64,000 nt of DNA from Vicia villosa (Eukaryota; Streptophyta; Magnoliopsida; Fabales; Fabaceae): positions 299,766 to 363,765 of the forward strand of contig NW_026705925.1 in the NCBI RefSeq assembly GCF_029867415.1, written 5' to 3'. The translations under genes were made by a program, and so were the position numbers. This document shows positions 45,914 through 56,760 of the stretch, one piece after another (position 1 is the stretch's first letter; every line of letters starts with the position of its first letter). The notes beneath the pieces were generated by a model, which saw nothing but the letters and a program-made list of their open reading frames with translations, searched no databases and was not told where the DNA came from.

Positions 45914-47664
45914 CTACAGGCCTTCAATGAAGGCCACCCCGGTGTTCTTCAACCAAACATTACCTTGGATGAGTTGTGTTACTGTAAACTTGCTAGCCTC
46001 TGCAGCAGTTTTGATGATATGATAACCAGGCCAAGTCACTCTCTTGCTGGTACCAGCACCTGCTCCACTGTTCGAGTACTCTCCATAATACAATGTTTGT
46101 AGAAAATCCTTACTCGCAGCATCCCATTCAGCCCATCCTGCTGGGTCAATATGGCCGTCCACGACGGACTGCAACACAACAGTTCTGGAGTATTTCTTCC
46201 ATGGGCGGCCTAGGTATGTTTTGATCGTGCCTTGCACAGGCCTGAGGTCTGAGCTTGGTATGACATCACATTGCTGAATTGAAGTTGCAGTGTTCTGGTT
46301 TGGGTCTTCTCGACCTTGGGCCGTGACCATGTTTTTTTGGTTGCTCATGGGCTTCCGTGCCACGAGTTTACTCTTCTGGAACACAACACCTGCGTTTCCA
46401 AAGATAAAGTCAACAGTACCGGTAATGTAGGAGTCACGGTAAAATTGTCTGTTAGAGTGTGCGTAGAGAGTGTCTTGAAATGCGTCAATTTTACAACGGT
46501 TGATGACAGATTGATCAGCGCCTACGCGGAGAGCAACTGCCTGGTGCTTTTCTGGGCCTGCCGTGTTTTGGATCCCAATGTCCTGAGCTATAAACCCATC
46601 CCCAACAGCAGCTGCAAAACCAAATTAAACATGAACAAATTAGTTGTCACTAAAATATGAAAAAATGGTAAATACAGACAAGGGGAAGAATCCATACCAA
46701 CAGTTGCACTATTGAAAGTGGTTGTTCCGTCGATAAAATTCAAGCTGCCTGTGATTATTGTTGCATCCATACCATCACCGACGAGCATCACATTTGTCTT
46801 TTTCTTACCGATTTCTACCTTCTCTTTGTAGGTTCCCCTTTTCACATAGATAACATACCTTGTCTTACCGTTGTCTGGTGCAGATGCCACAGCCTCAGCC
46901 ACAGTTTTGAACTTACCGCTCCCATCTTTAGCCACCACAACATTGGCCTTTATGTCCCCAACTGTAGACTCCAAAAGCCTTCGATCCTTACTCGTTATCC
47001 ATGAGGGAAATTCACCGTTCAATGATTCATCAATGAATCCGTCGTTACTCTTTGCAGGTAAAACAGAAACAAGCACGGCGAGAGAAGATCTAGCTCTTGA
47101 TATCAAGTCCTGAAGGTCATTTTCCATCACGACCCGAGATGTACCTTCTAAACCATCCAAGCAAGTGGCATGGTTAGTGAGCACACTGCTTAGCCATGTG
47201 TGTGCATCTTGCTGTGATTCAACGTTATCTTTTGTTAAAGTCAACACTGAGTCCCAAACTCTATCCATGGACAAGTCCATTAGTTGCTCACAGTCATTCA
47301 AAGCTGTCTCCTCTCTAGGACTGTTAACTCGGCGCTTAATCGCGTTGGCCGTGTCCATAGCTTTTTGAATGTGTGTGGTGGATTTAGTTAATAAGGACAC
47401 GAGTGTATTCAATTTGTGGTCTTTTGTGTTAGCCAAGGTTGGGCCATGAACCACTTCTGATACATGAGTTAAGCATGATTTTGTATCTAGAGCATGCTCA
47501 CACAGATTGGGGGCTGAAGAGAGGTGGAAGAAGGAGGTTGGTTTGTTGAGATAAGAAACAATAAGGGCTGATGAGCTTATGATAGCAGCTAAAGAGAGGA
47601 TTAACCAAAATGTTTTGGGAAGGGATTTTCTTGGCTTATCCAACAAAGTTTCTTGGTTAGCCAT
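45914..47664 (-). CDS. pectin methylesterase with N-terminal inhibitor domain, two exons
   Basis: Exons 46698-47664 and 45914-46611 are joined across an 86-nt GT...AG intron (46612-46697) and give an intact 554-residue protein. It removes methyl esters from cell-wall homogalacturonan, releasing methanol. Residues about 18-38 form a hydrophobic signal anchor. A PMEI-like helical domain with conserved cysteines (C55, C64, C125, C168) fills about 50-200. The basic processing motif RRLL is at 228-231. The catalytic domain follows with all five family blocks: GTYKE (277), QAVALR (346), QDTLYAH (368; acid/base Asp369), DFIFGN (390; nucleophile Asp390) and LGRPW (456; Arg458). The layout is that of type I (group 2) plant PMEs, usually 550-600 residues, secreted through the Golgi, where the pro-region is cut off. 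The intron lies just before AVGDGFIAQD, the conserved site in this family. No paralogue is visible nearby. This is the only intact host gene in the window. Confidence 0.95.
46612..46697 (-). other. intron of the pectinesterase gene
   Basis: On the minus strand it starts GTATGGATTC and ends TTTTGCAG. Removing it joins a split Ala codon and restores one open frame through the catalytic domain. Its 86-nt length is near the plant minimum. Confidence 0.93.
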
Positions 47665-47730
47665 ACTGATAAGCTAGTTAGCAGTGACTACTGGTTTTGC
47701 TCAATGATCTTTGTGTACTTCATCAAACTG

Positions 47731-47738
47731 ATATATAG
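47731..47738 (-). promoter_or_regulatory. TATA box of the pectinesterase gene
   Basis: CTATATAT on the minus strand, 67-74 bp upstream of the ATG, which would place the start site near 47700 and give a short 5' UTR. Confidence 0.6.
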
Positions 47739-47739
47739 A

Positions 47740-48751
47740 CAAAATAATATTCCACTTTGAAGATAAGAATTACAAATCCAAAGACTAAGAGCATGTGGTT
47801 TTCATTTTTTTAATATAGTTATTATGCACCATCTCTATTTTAATATGTTTTTATACGTAGGTTAATCTCGAGGTTCATTTTGGTATATCACTGATTTGAT
47901 AACTATTCAAAACGTATAATGGTTAACTTTTTCCATCTAATAAGCAATGAGTTTAGCGACCGATTTCTGAATTTTTTATTGTTAATTAGTCGAAAAAAAT
48001 TAACAGAATACATTTTGAAAAGTTAAGAGACCAAAATGAAATTTAAGATTAACATGAAAGATCAACAACTAAAAAAATGTTAAACTTATAAATTATAAAT
48101 CAATTTATAATTATAGATAAAATATTAATGCTATTTTTTATTATATCTTTAAATATTTATTACTCTCTTTTCTTCTGTTCATTAATTTATTTTCTCTATA
48201 CTATTAATAGAAAATGATTTAATAAAATAATGCGTTATTTTTCTTTTTCATATTAATAAATGAATTTTTTAATATGTATGAAAGTGACTCATAATGGAAA
48301 GCATAGGAGTATTATAAAATTGATCAATTTAAAGGTGTAGAACTGAGATCTAAAATTTGATTAATTTTTCGGGTTATTTAAATGTAATGTTTAAAGTATG
48401 GCTGCTGTTGGAATTTGACTATTCGTCATATGTTTGATTTTTTTAAGAAAAAGTATACCAAGTGGCTTGGGGTGTCACGTTCATACTTTTTGTTTTTTAT
48501 TGTATGAGTGGATAGTATATGAATCAGAATCATTACAAGACAGAACAATTGTTTTCGTATTTATGAAAGTGGATGACATTATTGGTTATTCCTGCGCATT
48601 CATTTTAATATTTTGCCGTGTTTTTTTATACTCTTTCCTGTTCCTCGATGAATGACCATTTGCAAAAAAGTATATTCTAAAATGATTAATTTATTTTAAT
48701 TTACAATGAAATATTAATTCATTTTGTTTAATTATATCCTTTAATAAATAT
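47740..48751. other. intergenic promoter-side sequence, no gene
   Basis: AT-rich; no gene or element recognised between the PME TATA box and the Stowaway MITE. It may hold PME regulatory DNA. Confidence 0.5.
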
Positions 48752-48753
48752 TA

Positions 48754-49037
48754 CTCCCTCCGTCCCATAATATATGTCATAGTTGGTCATTTCACACCGA
48801 TTAAGAAAATGTAATAAATGAAAGAGAGAGAATAGTGTTTTTACAAAACTATCCCTGTTTATTATTGGTGTATTTGAATGATCATAAATGTAAAGTGAGA
48901 GAATAATAAATTAAGAGTATTAATTAGAGGGCATAATTGGAAGATAAAAATTAAAATTGCATTGGAAACTTAAAGCGACACTTATTTTGAGACAAATAAT
49001 TTTATCAAATGCGACACTTATTTTGGGACGGAGGGAG
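48754..49037. mobile_element. Stowaway MITE (Tc1/Mariner type)
   Basis: The ends CTCCCTCCGTCCCATAATA and the complement of TTATTTTGGGACGGAGGGAG are the classic Stowaway inverted repeats. TA duplications flank it at 48752-48753 and 49038-49039. 284 bp, AT-rich, no ORF. It lies about 1.1 kb upstream of the PME start codon. Confidence 0.95.
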
Positions 49038-49104
49038 TACTTTATATCATTTTTAATATTTGATCATTTGAGTGCGTGTGCGTGCGCATGTTACTTATTA
49101 AAAA

Positions 49105-49539
49105 TGTGAGATATTAGATCGAACTCTAGTATGGTCGAAGAGTAGCTTCTTGGTTCGACAGGATTAAGCATGAAGTCGAAGGTTGTTCACATGCTTGTGT
49201 TGAAGATGCTAGGGTTGTTAGCATGTTAAATTAGGTTTTAGTGTTTAAACCCTAATTTGTTAAGTTAGCTTGTTTATTAAGTTGGCTTGTGTAATGGGAC
49301 TTATGGAAAAAGCCCATTAGTTAGTATGTTAGATTTTATTATAAATAGCATACTAGTCTCTCATCATTGCTAAGCTGCAAATCCTAATTTAGGGTGAGAG
49401 AGGTTATTTGTTATTCTTGCAAACTTGTAATCTTGTTTTAAGAGAAAGTAAAAGAATAACAGTTATAACCAATTCTTGTGTTCTTCTTATCTTCCCTAAT
49501 TCCTATTATATTTTGTTCTTGACATCGTTTTTCACAACA
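49105..49539 (+). repeat. 5' LTR of the Tork-like copia
   Basis: 435 bp. It contains TATAAATA at 49340-49347, a plausible promoter about 200 bp from the LTR end. The leader after it reads ATTGGTGCGGTGAGC, not the usual TGGTATCAGAGC, so the primer tRNA is unclear. Confidence 0.9.
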
Positions 49540-49564
49540 AATTGGTGCGGTGAGCGTGGAGAAG

Positions 49565-50749
49565 ATGCCGTCAACAAAGTAAGAGATTGAAAAGTTTACC
49601 GGAGTGAATGATTTCGGTCTGTGGCGCTTGAAGATGAAAGCTCTACTAGTTCAGCAGGGTTGTTTGGAAGCGTTGAAGGGAGAGGAAGCCATGAATACTG
49701 CATTAACGACAGCGGAGAAGACGACTATGATCGAGAAGGCACACATCGCAATTTTGTTAAGCCTTGGTGATAAGGTTCTCAGACAGGTATCAAAGGAGAC
49801 GACGGCATCAGGGTTATGGGCAAAACTTGAAAGTTTGTATATGACCAAATAGCTGGTAAATCGACTCTACTTGAAGCAGGCTTTGTATTCATTCAAGATG
49901 GTTGAAGACAAAATGTTGGCTGAGCAGTTGGATATGTTCAACAAGCTGATTCTTGATCTTGAAAATATTGATGTAAAGATCGATGATGAAGATCAAGCGT
50001 TGTTACTATTGTGCGCTTTGCCTCGATCACATGCTCACTTTAAAGAAACTCTCCTGTATGGAAGGGAGTCCCTGACCTTTGAAGAAGTTCAATCAGCCCT
50101 ATATTCAAAGGACCTGAACGAACGAAAGGAGCATAAACCTTCGACTATTGGCGAAGGTTTGGCCGTTAAAGGAAAACTCTTACGAAAGGATGGTAAGTTT
50201 GACAAGAAGAAGGGCAAAAGCCAGTCGAAGTCTTACAATGGCGAAGCATCTGACATTCGATGCTATCATTGTAAGAAGGAGGGTCACACAAGAAAGGTGT
50301 GCCCTGAACGCCTGAAAGATCATGGAGGTAAGGATAATGACAATGCAGCCATTGTTCAAGATGATTTCGAATCATCTGATGTTCTTGTGGTTTCAAGCAG
50401 TGACTCGAGAAGAGAGTGGATTATGGATTCAGGTTGCACTTGGCACATGACTCCAAACAAAGACTTGTTCGAGGAATTATGTGATCAAGATGGTGGATCA
50501 GTATTGCTGGGAAACAATAAGGCTTGCAAGATTGCAGGTGTTGGATCTGTGAGGTTCAAGCTCCTTGATGAGTCAATAAGGTTGTTGACTGAAGTCAGGT
50601 ATGTTCCTGATTTGAAGAGAAATTTACTTTCTCTTGGTGAATTCGACAAGAATGGATATATTTTCCAAGGAAAGAAAAGTATCCTAAGAGTCATGAAGGG
50701 TTCGAAAAGTCATGAGAGGCGTGAAGAAACAAGGCTTGTATACCCTTGA
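49565..50749 (+). pseudogene. copia gag and protease, broken
   Basis: The likely original start is the ATG at 49565, with a stop five codons later (49580-49582). The frame then reads KFTGVNDFGLWRLKMKALL, the usual UBN2-type gag opening. A TAG at 49850-49852 interrupts it. From 49855 the same frame continues through NRLYLKQALYSFKM and a basic linker. The CCHC knuckle CYHCKKEGHTRKVC (about 50262-50303) and the protease motif WIMDSGCTWHMTP (about 50420) follow. The reading loses frame near 50710. Gag forms the particle and protease matures it. Confidence 0.85.
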
Positions 50750-52277
50750 GGCTGAAGTTGTAAGTGGTTCGACAAATGTTGCATCCACGAAACCTTTGTC
50801 GAAGAAAGAAATCTGGCACATGAGATTGGGCCATGCCAGTGAAAGGGGTCTGGTCGAATTAGGGAAACAAAATCTGCTTGGTGGAGACAAAGTTGAAAAG
50901 CTAAAGTTTTGTGAACCCTGTGTACTTGGAAAATCTTGCAGAGTGAAGTTCAACAAAGGCAAACAAAGAACACATGGATCCCTTGATTACATCCATGCTG
51001 ATCTTTGGGGGCCTGCAAGGTGTCCATCACATTCAGGAGCAAGGTATTTTCTATCCATAGTTGATGACTATTCCAGAAAGTTATGGGTATTCATCCAGAA
51101 GATTAAGGATGAAACTTTTGAGAATTTCAAAAGTTGGAAGACTCTGGTTGAAAATCAGACTAGCAGAAAGGTCAAGAGGTTGAGAACCGACAATGGCCTT
51201 GAATTTTGCAATGAGGCATTCGACAGTTTTTGTGCTGCCTCTGGTATTGCAAGGCACAAAACTACTGCAGGTACTCCACAGCAAAATGGTTTGGCTGAAA
51301 GGTTTAATCGAACAATTTTGGAGAGAGTCAAATGCATGTTGACTAGTGCGGGGTTAAAGAAGGTGTTCTGAGCTGAGGCTGTTTCGACAGCAACATATCT
51401 GATAAATAGATGTCCTTCGACATCGTTAGATATGAAGACACCTGAAGAAGTTTGGTCGGGACATCCACCAGAACTCGACAAACTGAGAGTATTTGGCTGC
51501 GTAGCCTATGCTCACATTAGGCAAGACAAGGTCGAACCTAGAGCTCTGAAATGCATGTTCATGGGATACCCTGAAGGAGTCAAAACTTATAGGCTATGGT
51601 GCCTAGAGCCAGGTCACAGGAGGTGTATCACCAGTCGAGATGTAGTTTTCAATGAAGCTGAAATGGCTTTTAAGAAAACTGATGTTGGTCAAAATGCAAA
51701 AACATCTGACGAAGAGCTGGAACAGGTGGAGATTCCTGTTGAGGTGGAGCATGTTGAAGCTGAATTGCATATCCCTGATGAAGTCGAAGAAGAAGCAGAA
51801 GATGCTGAGGAAATTGAGGAAACTGTCGATGACTACCTATTGTCAAGAGATAGGTCGAGAAGAGCCATCAAGCCACCTCAAAGACTTGGATATGCAGATC
51901 TTATAACTTATGCCTTAATCTCTGCAAGTGAGGTTCTAGACGAAGAACCTAGAGACTACAAGGAAGTTATGAGGAGTCGAAATAAGACTGAATGGTTGAA
52001 GGCCATGGACGATGAGATGAAATCTCTTCATGATAATCATACTTGGGACCTGATCAAGAAACCTGCTGGGGCAAGGTTAATCAGCTGTAAATGGATTTTC
52101 AAAGTTAAGGAAGGAATTGAAGGAGTGACGTCGAAAAGATACAAGGCAAGGTTAGTTGCAAGGGGTTTCACTCAGAAAGAAGGTGTCGACTTCAATGATG
52201 TGTTTTCTCCTGTTGTGAAGTATAGGTCCATTCGAATGTTGATTGCCATGGTGGCACAATTCGATCTTGAACTGTAA
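50712..52277 (+). pseudogene. copia integrase and start of RT, broken
   Basis: The GAG-pre-integrase block has IWHMRLGHASERG and CEPCVLGKSCRV. The integrase core has the D,D-E residues in YIHADLWGPA, RLRTDNGLEF and TPQQNGLAERFNRT. A TGA at 51369-51371 sits where the family has Trp (..VF-W-AEAVSTA). The frame resumes to the C-terminal integrase region (VFGCVAYAHIRQDK) and an acidic linker. RT then begins with WLKAMDDEMKSL and KARLVARGFTQKEGVDF, up to a TAA at 52275-52277. Confidence 0.88.
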
Positions 52278-52280
52278 CAG

Positions 52281-53525
52281 ATGGATGTGAAGACTGCGTT
52301 CTTGTATGGTGATCTAGATGAAACGATCCTGATGAGGCAACCTGAAGGGTATGTCAAAAAGGGGAAGGAAGATTATGTGTGCAAGTTAAAGAGATCTTTG
52401 TATGGGCTGAAACAATCTCCTCGACAGTGGAATAGGAGATTCGACAAGTTCATGGCACGCATAAGTTTCATTAGAAGTCAGTTCGACCACTGTGTTTACT
52501 TTAGATTTCGACCTGGTAATTCATTTGTTATTTTGTTGCTTTATGTGGATGATATTCTCATAGCAAGCAACAATGTTGAAGATGTGACGAGGGTGAAGGC
52601 TGAACTCAATAAGGAGTTCGATATGAAGGATCTGGGAGCTGCTTCTAGGATTCTTGGAATTGACATTCGAAGAGATAGAAAGAAGTCAAAGTTATGCTTA
52701 TCTCAAGAGGCATATCTACGGAAGATTCTCAAAAAGTTTGGTATGTCGAATTCGAAGCCAGTTGTGACTCCAACAAACCCTCAATTCAAGCTGAGTATTG
52801 ATCAGTGTCCCAGTACTGATGTCGAAAGAGCCTATATGAATAGCATCCCATATGCTAATATAGTTGGTTCTTTGATGTATGCTATGGTCTGTACTAGACC
52901 TGACATAACATATGCAGTAAGTCTTGTAAGCAGGTACATGGCGAACCCTGGAAAGGCTCACTGGCAAGCATTGAAGTGGATTTTAAGGTACATAAATGGG
53001 TCTCTGAATAGAGTCCTAATTTATGGTGGAGCCTTGGGTGAAGATAGTAAAGCAGAAATTGAAGGATATGTCGACTCTGATTATGCAGGTTGTATGGATT
53101 CTAGAAAGTCTATTTTTGGATATGTTTTCACTATGTTTGGCACTGCAATTAGTTGGAAAGCAACACTTCAGAAGGTTGTTGCTCTATCAACCACTGAAGC
53201 GGAGTATATTGCCCTAACTGAAGCTGTGAAAGAAGCATTGTGGCTTGAAGGTTTTGCGAAGGAGCTGAAACTTCAAAGTCGAGGTATCACTGTTAAATGT
53301 GATAGTCAAAGTGCAATACACCTGTCGAAGAATTCAGCCTATCATGAGCGAACTAAGCACATTGATGTGAGGCTGCATTTCTTCAGAGGAGTAATCGAGC
53401 GTGGAGAAGTCCAAGTGCTGAAGGTTTCGACTGAAGACAATGCTGCTGATATGATCACCAAGACATTGCCGAGTTGCAAATTTTTCCACTGTATGCAGTT
53501 GATAAAGCTGCACGAAGAAAGCTAG
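52281..53525 (+). CDS. copia RT catalytic part and RNase H, open frame
   Basis: This open 414-residue frame starts at MDVKTAFLYGDLDE right after the TAA at 52275-52277, so it is the remainder of the polyprotein. RT motifs are YGLKQSPRQWNRRFD and LYVDDILIASNN (catalytic Asp pair). RNase H motifs are GYVDSDYAGCMDSRKS, ALSTTEAEYIAL, CDSQSAIHLSKN and HERTKHIDVRLHF. The C-terminal end (ADMITKTLPSCKFFHC) is complete. The stop is at 53523-53525, 43 bp before the 3' LTR. On its own it has no natural start and is unlikely to be expressed. Confidence 0.9.
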   Translation: MDVKTAFLYGDLDETILMRQPEGYVKKGKEDYVCKLKRSLYGLKQSPRQWNRRFDKFMARISFIRSQFDHCVYFRFRPGNSFVILLLYVDDILIASNNVEDVTRVKAELNKEFDMKDLGAASRILGIDIRRDRKKSKLCLSQEAYLRKILKKFGMSNSKPVVTPTNPQFKLSIDQCPSTDVERAYMNSIPYANIVGSLMYAMVCTRPDITYAVSLVSRYMANPGKAHWQALKWILRYINGSLNRVLIYGGALGEDSKAEIEGYVDSDYAGCMDSRKSIFGYVFTMFGTAISWKATLQKVVALSTTEAEYIALTEAVKEALWLEGFAKELKLQSRGITVKCDSQSAIHLSKNSAYHERTKHIDVRLHFFRGVIERGEVQVLKVSTEDNAADMITKTLPSCKFFHCMQLIKLHEES

Positions 53526-53568
53526 TTTGTTCCCTTGATGTTGTAGAGTTAGATCCAAGGTGGAGATT

Positions 53569-53995
53569 TGTGAGATATTGGATCGAACTCTAGTATGGTC
53601 GAAGGGTAGCTTCTTGGTTCGACAGAATTAAGCATGAAGTCGAAGGTTGTTCACATGCTTGTGTCGAAGATGCTAGGGTTGTTAGCATGTTAAATTAGGT
53701 TTTAGTGTTTAAACCCTAATTTGTTAAGTTAGCTTGTTTATTAAGTTGGCTTGTGTAATGAGCCTTGTGGAAAAAGCCCATTAGTTAGTATGTTAGGTTT
53801 TATTATAAATAACATACTAGTCTGTCATCATTGCTAAGCTGCAATTCCTAATTTAGGGTGAGAGAGGTTGTTTGTTATTCTTGCAAACTTGTTTTAAGAG
53901 AAAGTAAAAGAATAGCAGTTATAACTAATTCTTGTGTTCTTCTTATCTTCCCTAATTCCTATTATATTTTGTTCTTGACATCGTTTGTCACAACA
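53569..53995 (+). repeat. 3' LTR of the Tork-like copia
   Basis: 427 bp, collinear with the 5' LTR. It lacks an 8-bp piece around TGTAATCT (49427-49434 region) and has scattered transitions. Confidence 0.9.
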
Positions 53996-54119
53996 AAAAA
54001 TAATGCATTTGATCAGATATTTCATATATACTCTAATGGTCAACGAGTACATAGCATGATCCACCAATGATACATAAGTATCAAGAGACCAAGATAAACA
54101 GAAATGAGCACCTTGTTAG

Positions 54120-54495
54120 CACTGTCAGGTTCGTGGACCATCTTGGAAACCCTTCTGATGTAGGGTTTGATGATCGCTAATTGGATCGTACTCAAGGATC
54201 AATGTATGGTCAGAGTCTTCAATATATGACTTTATATTAAGATGATTTGGATTAAGCTCCTCCCTACGTGTCTGTGTACCAACATGATCACGATTAGGCA
54301 CCTCTATATGTGTCGCCATCATCGTCTATATAGCATCCATATTTACCTCCTCGACGCCAGATAGTCTTTGCTCCACCGATATCTTCAATCCTCCTACTAT
54401 GAGAATCGGTGGAAAGTATCTCACCAACCCTAGTAGATAAAGGGTCGTCACCAACAAATCTCTGAGCACAACACTGGCGTAGACATTTGGTATGA
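54120..54495 (-). repeat. dispersed repeat, copy 1
   Basis: Similar in the same orientation to 59580-59990. Both share GATCG(C/T)..AATTGGATCGT, CTCAAGGATCA, GTGTCTGTGTA(C/T)CAACATGATCA, TTTACCTCCTCG(A/G)CG/CATCAGATA and GACAAATCTCTGA. The minus strand in both gives a partial reading of the form DDGDT..(G/E)VPN.DHV.TQT, so the repeat probably derives from a coding region of an unrecognised transposon or gene. Both copies are broken. Confidence 0.6.
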
Positions 54496-56092
54496 ATGCA
54501 AATAATTGTTAAATTTGTATGAGATTCTGTTCTGGACTGGGCCAAGGTTCGACCCAATCTACTCTCGGCCCTATTGGATTTGGAGGCCCAAATCACCCCT
54601 AAGCCTGATGTTGAGTAAATCAAAAGAAAGTATTTTTAGTGTATCCACAGAGACTGGAGTGATATTACTAACGATCCGAGAATTGAAACTTTTTAGAAGC
54701 TAAGATTGTAAGAATTTGGTTTGATTCAATGAAACTACTTTGTAAAGGACTACAATTAAAGTGCAAAATTTGTAAAAGAAATTAGAGAATTTGAGAAATC
54801 TTGCAGGGATTGGTTTTCCTCTACTGTTAGTATATGTAATTCACTGATTTATCTTTTATACTCATGCTATTCTTCAGATCTCCATATACTTTTCAAAAGC
54901 GACGTGTATTTCTACACGAACTTTTCTCGTTCCCTCAATTTATTCAATTGATGATCTCTCACTCGAATTGAACAAAATGACGGTGATTAAATACAAGTAT
55001 TCAATATGGATCCCAAATATAATTCTATGTCTAGCAATTAATATTTGAGTGATTAAATATCTTTCATTCAAAGATTTGGAAGCAATTGTCATTAACAATC
55101 CAATTCATAAGATGTAGAAATTAAGATCAAGATATAATCGATAATCATAATAGCATGCTTGTATTAGAATGATAATCAGAAAATATACATACTTTTTCAG
55201 TAGAGTAATCCAATCCCTAGCAAGAGAGAGAGTTAGTTATCCATCAATATGGTAACTTGTACAAAAGGGTAGAAATTAAGATGAATGAACATCAATGATG
55301 ATTCCTCAATCGTTGATGTGAATCCAGCTCGATTCTCCGATTCTCTCTTCCTAAGTAATATTTCAACTTATAACACACTATTACAAGAACAATTCTCTAT
55401 GTCTTCCTTTCTCTCTATTGTTCTCCCCTTCTGCTCATGCTTCTGCTCTTTTTATACCAGTTCCAGTCGCCTGAGTTCGCTACGCGAAAGGATGTTCGCT
55501 ACAACAAACGTTTGCTTCAGGGTTAAGTATTCAAATCTGACCGCCTTCAGTTAACCGCCGGAGTTCGCTATAGCGAGCTGTTATTTCGCTAGAGCAAACC
55601 ATCTTCGCCGCTGCTCGCTACGAGCGAACTGGGAGAGGTTGCTTTTGTTTCCATTCGCTACAGCGAATCGGGGCTTCGCTGCAGCGAACTTATCTTCGCT
55701 TTCCTTTGCTGCTAGCAAACTGTAAGAGTTTGATTCTGTTTGTTTCTATGTCCTTTCGCTACAACGAATCGGGGCTTCGCTGTAGCAAACTCTGCTTGAT
55801 TGCCCTGCTTCGCTGATGTTCGCTATAGCGAATAATCTTTTTCTTCCTCTTTTTGTTTCTGAGTGGATTCGCTACAGCGAATCGTGGCTTCGCGTAGCGA
55901 ACTCTCTTTTGCTGGTGTGTATCAGGGCCTTCTAGTCTTTGAGTCTTTTTTGTCCCTTTCTTTCTTAACCTGCACAAATGCAATATAAGTCAATGTATAT
56001 ATTTTCTTGCTCAAATTGTGCTTTTAAATATCAATAATTGAGTTGTTAGTGTCATAATGGTGCTTTTGTGGATACTATTCTAACAACTTATG
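54496..56092. other. unclassified repeat-like region
   Basis: It contains GTGTATCCACAGAGACTGGA and related words seen in plant LTR-element leaders, then the TTCGCT palindrome array (55475-55905). It ends with TTCTAACA near 56092, so the minus strand would start TGTTAGAATAG like an LTR. No partner LTR, primer site or coding region was found. It is likely an LTR-element remnant. Confidence 0.4.
55475..55905. repeat. TTCGCT/AGCGAA palindrome array
   Basis: About fifteen TTCGCT or AGCGAA words are largely paired as TTCGCTACAGCGAATCGGGG or TTCGCTGCAGCGAAC across 430 bp. The paired form TTCGCTACAGCGAA is itself an inverted repeat. Spacing is irregular. Confidence 0.85.
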
Positions 56093-56760
56093 GCTTGTTA
56101 ACAAAGCCCATAAGGAGCAAACAGTGCTCAGCTCCTTGGAGCACCAACGATATTAAAGCACTACAACGAGTGCTCGACATGAGATGCTCCCCGCGAGCGT
56201 ACTATCTGACGAGGATCTCTCTCCTCGTCTCTACCCAAGCATACCAAGCACGCTCCCAGCGAGCGTCCCCTCCACCAAGGACCCTTCTCCTCGTGGCCTT
56301 ATGCCGGGAACCCTCCTCCTCGTAGGGTTTCTTCACATCCACCCCCCGAATAATACGGAGTCCACGTAGTCCCTAAAAGACTGCGTCTCCATTAAACTTC
56401 AGAGTGGTTGACCAGGACGGAGACCACGTACTCACCTCCGATATTTCCGCCTAGGAATCCTGGCAGTGTCCTATTTGGGCCTGGCTATCCAGTCCAGTAG
56501 CGAGATCTTGGCCCAACGCTGGGGGCTATAAATACCCTCTTTCACTAGAGGGTCAGGTATTCATTCTCTTCTAACCTTTACCTTGTACTTGCGCTCTGTT
56601 GCTCGTCTTCTTACTTTAGCAGTGGAGTACCTTGCAGGTACACCCTCCAGTTCACTGAAGATCCAGTTCCTTGCAGGCCTTGAAGATCCATCTGATCAGG
56701 TACGATCAGATTTATTTCAAAATTTTAAAGATCAGGTAATAATGCGAGAAAAAAACTATA
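56093..56760 (+). promoter_or_regulatory. GC-richer LTR-like region with strong TATA box
   Basis: It is markedly GC-richer than its neighbours. GGGGGCTATAAATACCCTCT gives TATAAATA at 56527-56534. About 60-120 bp downstream come CCTTGTACTTGC and repeated CAGTTC..TTGCAGG words, as in the R/U5 part of gypsy LTRs. 56180-56300 has repeated GAGCGT(A/C) and CCTCGT words. No matching second LTR is in the window. Confidence 0.4.

Larger units (their letters stand above)
49105..53995 (+). mobile_element. Tork-like Ty1/copia retrotransposon, nearly complete
   Basis: LTRs at 49105-49539 and 53569-53995 (TGTGAGATATT...CACAACA) differ by a handful of substitutions and one 8-bp indel, so the insertion is fairly recent. 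The flanking duplication is AAAAA (49100-49104, 53996-54000). The order gag, protease, integrase, RT, RNase H is complete in one long reading. It is broken by four stops (49580-49582, 49850-49852, 51369-51371, 52275-52277) and one frame change near 50710. A polypurine tract (AAGGTGGAGATT, 53557-53568) precedes the 3' LTR. Tork-type assignment rests on the RNase H tail and domain wording. Confidence 0.9.

Noticed and set aside
46316..46660. 114-codon plus-strand ORF (also 46871-47113)
   Set aside because: Antisense shadow of the pectinesterase exons.
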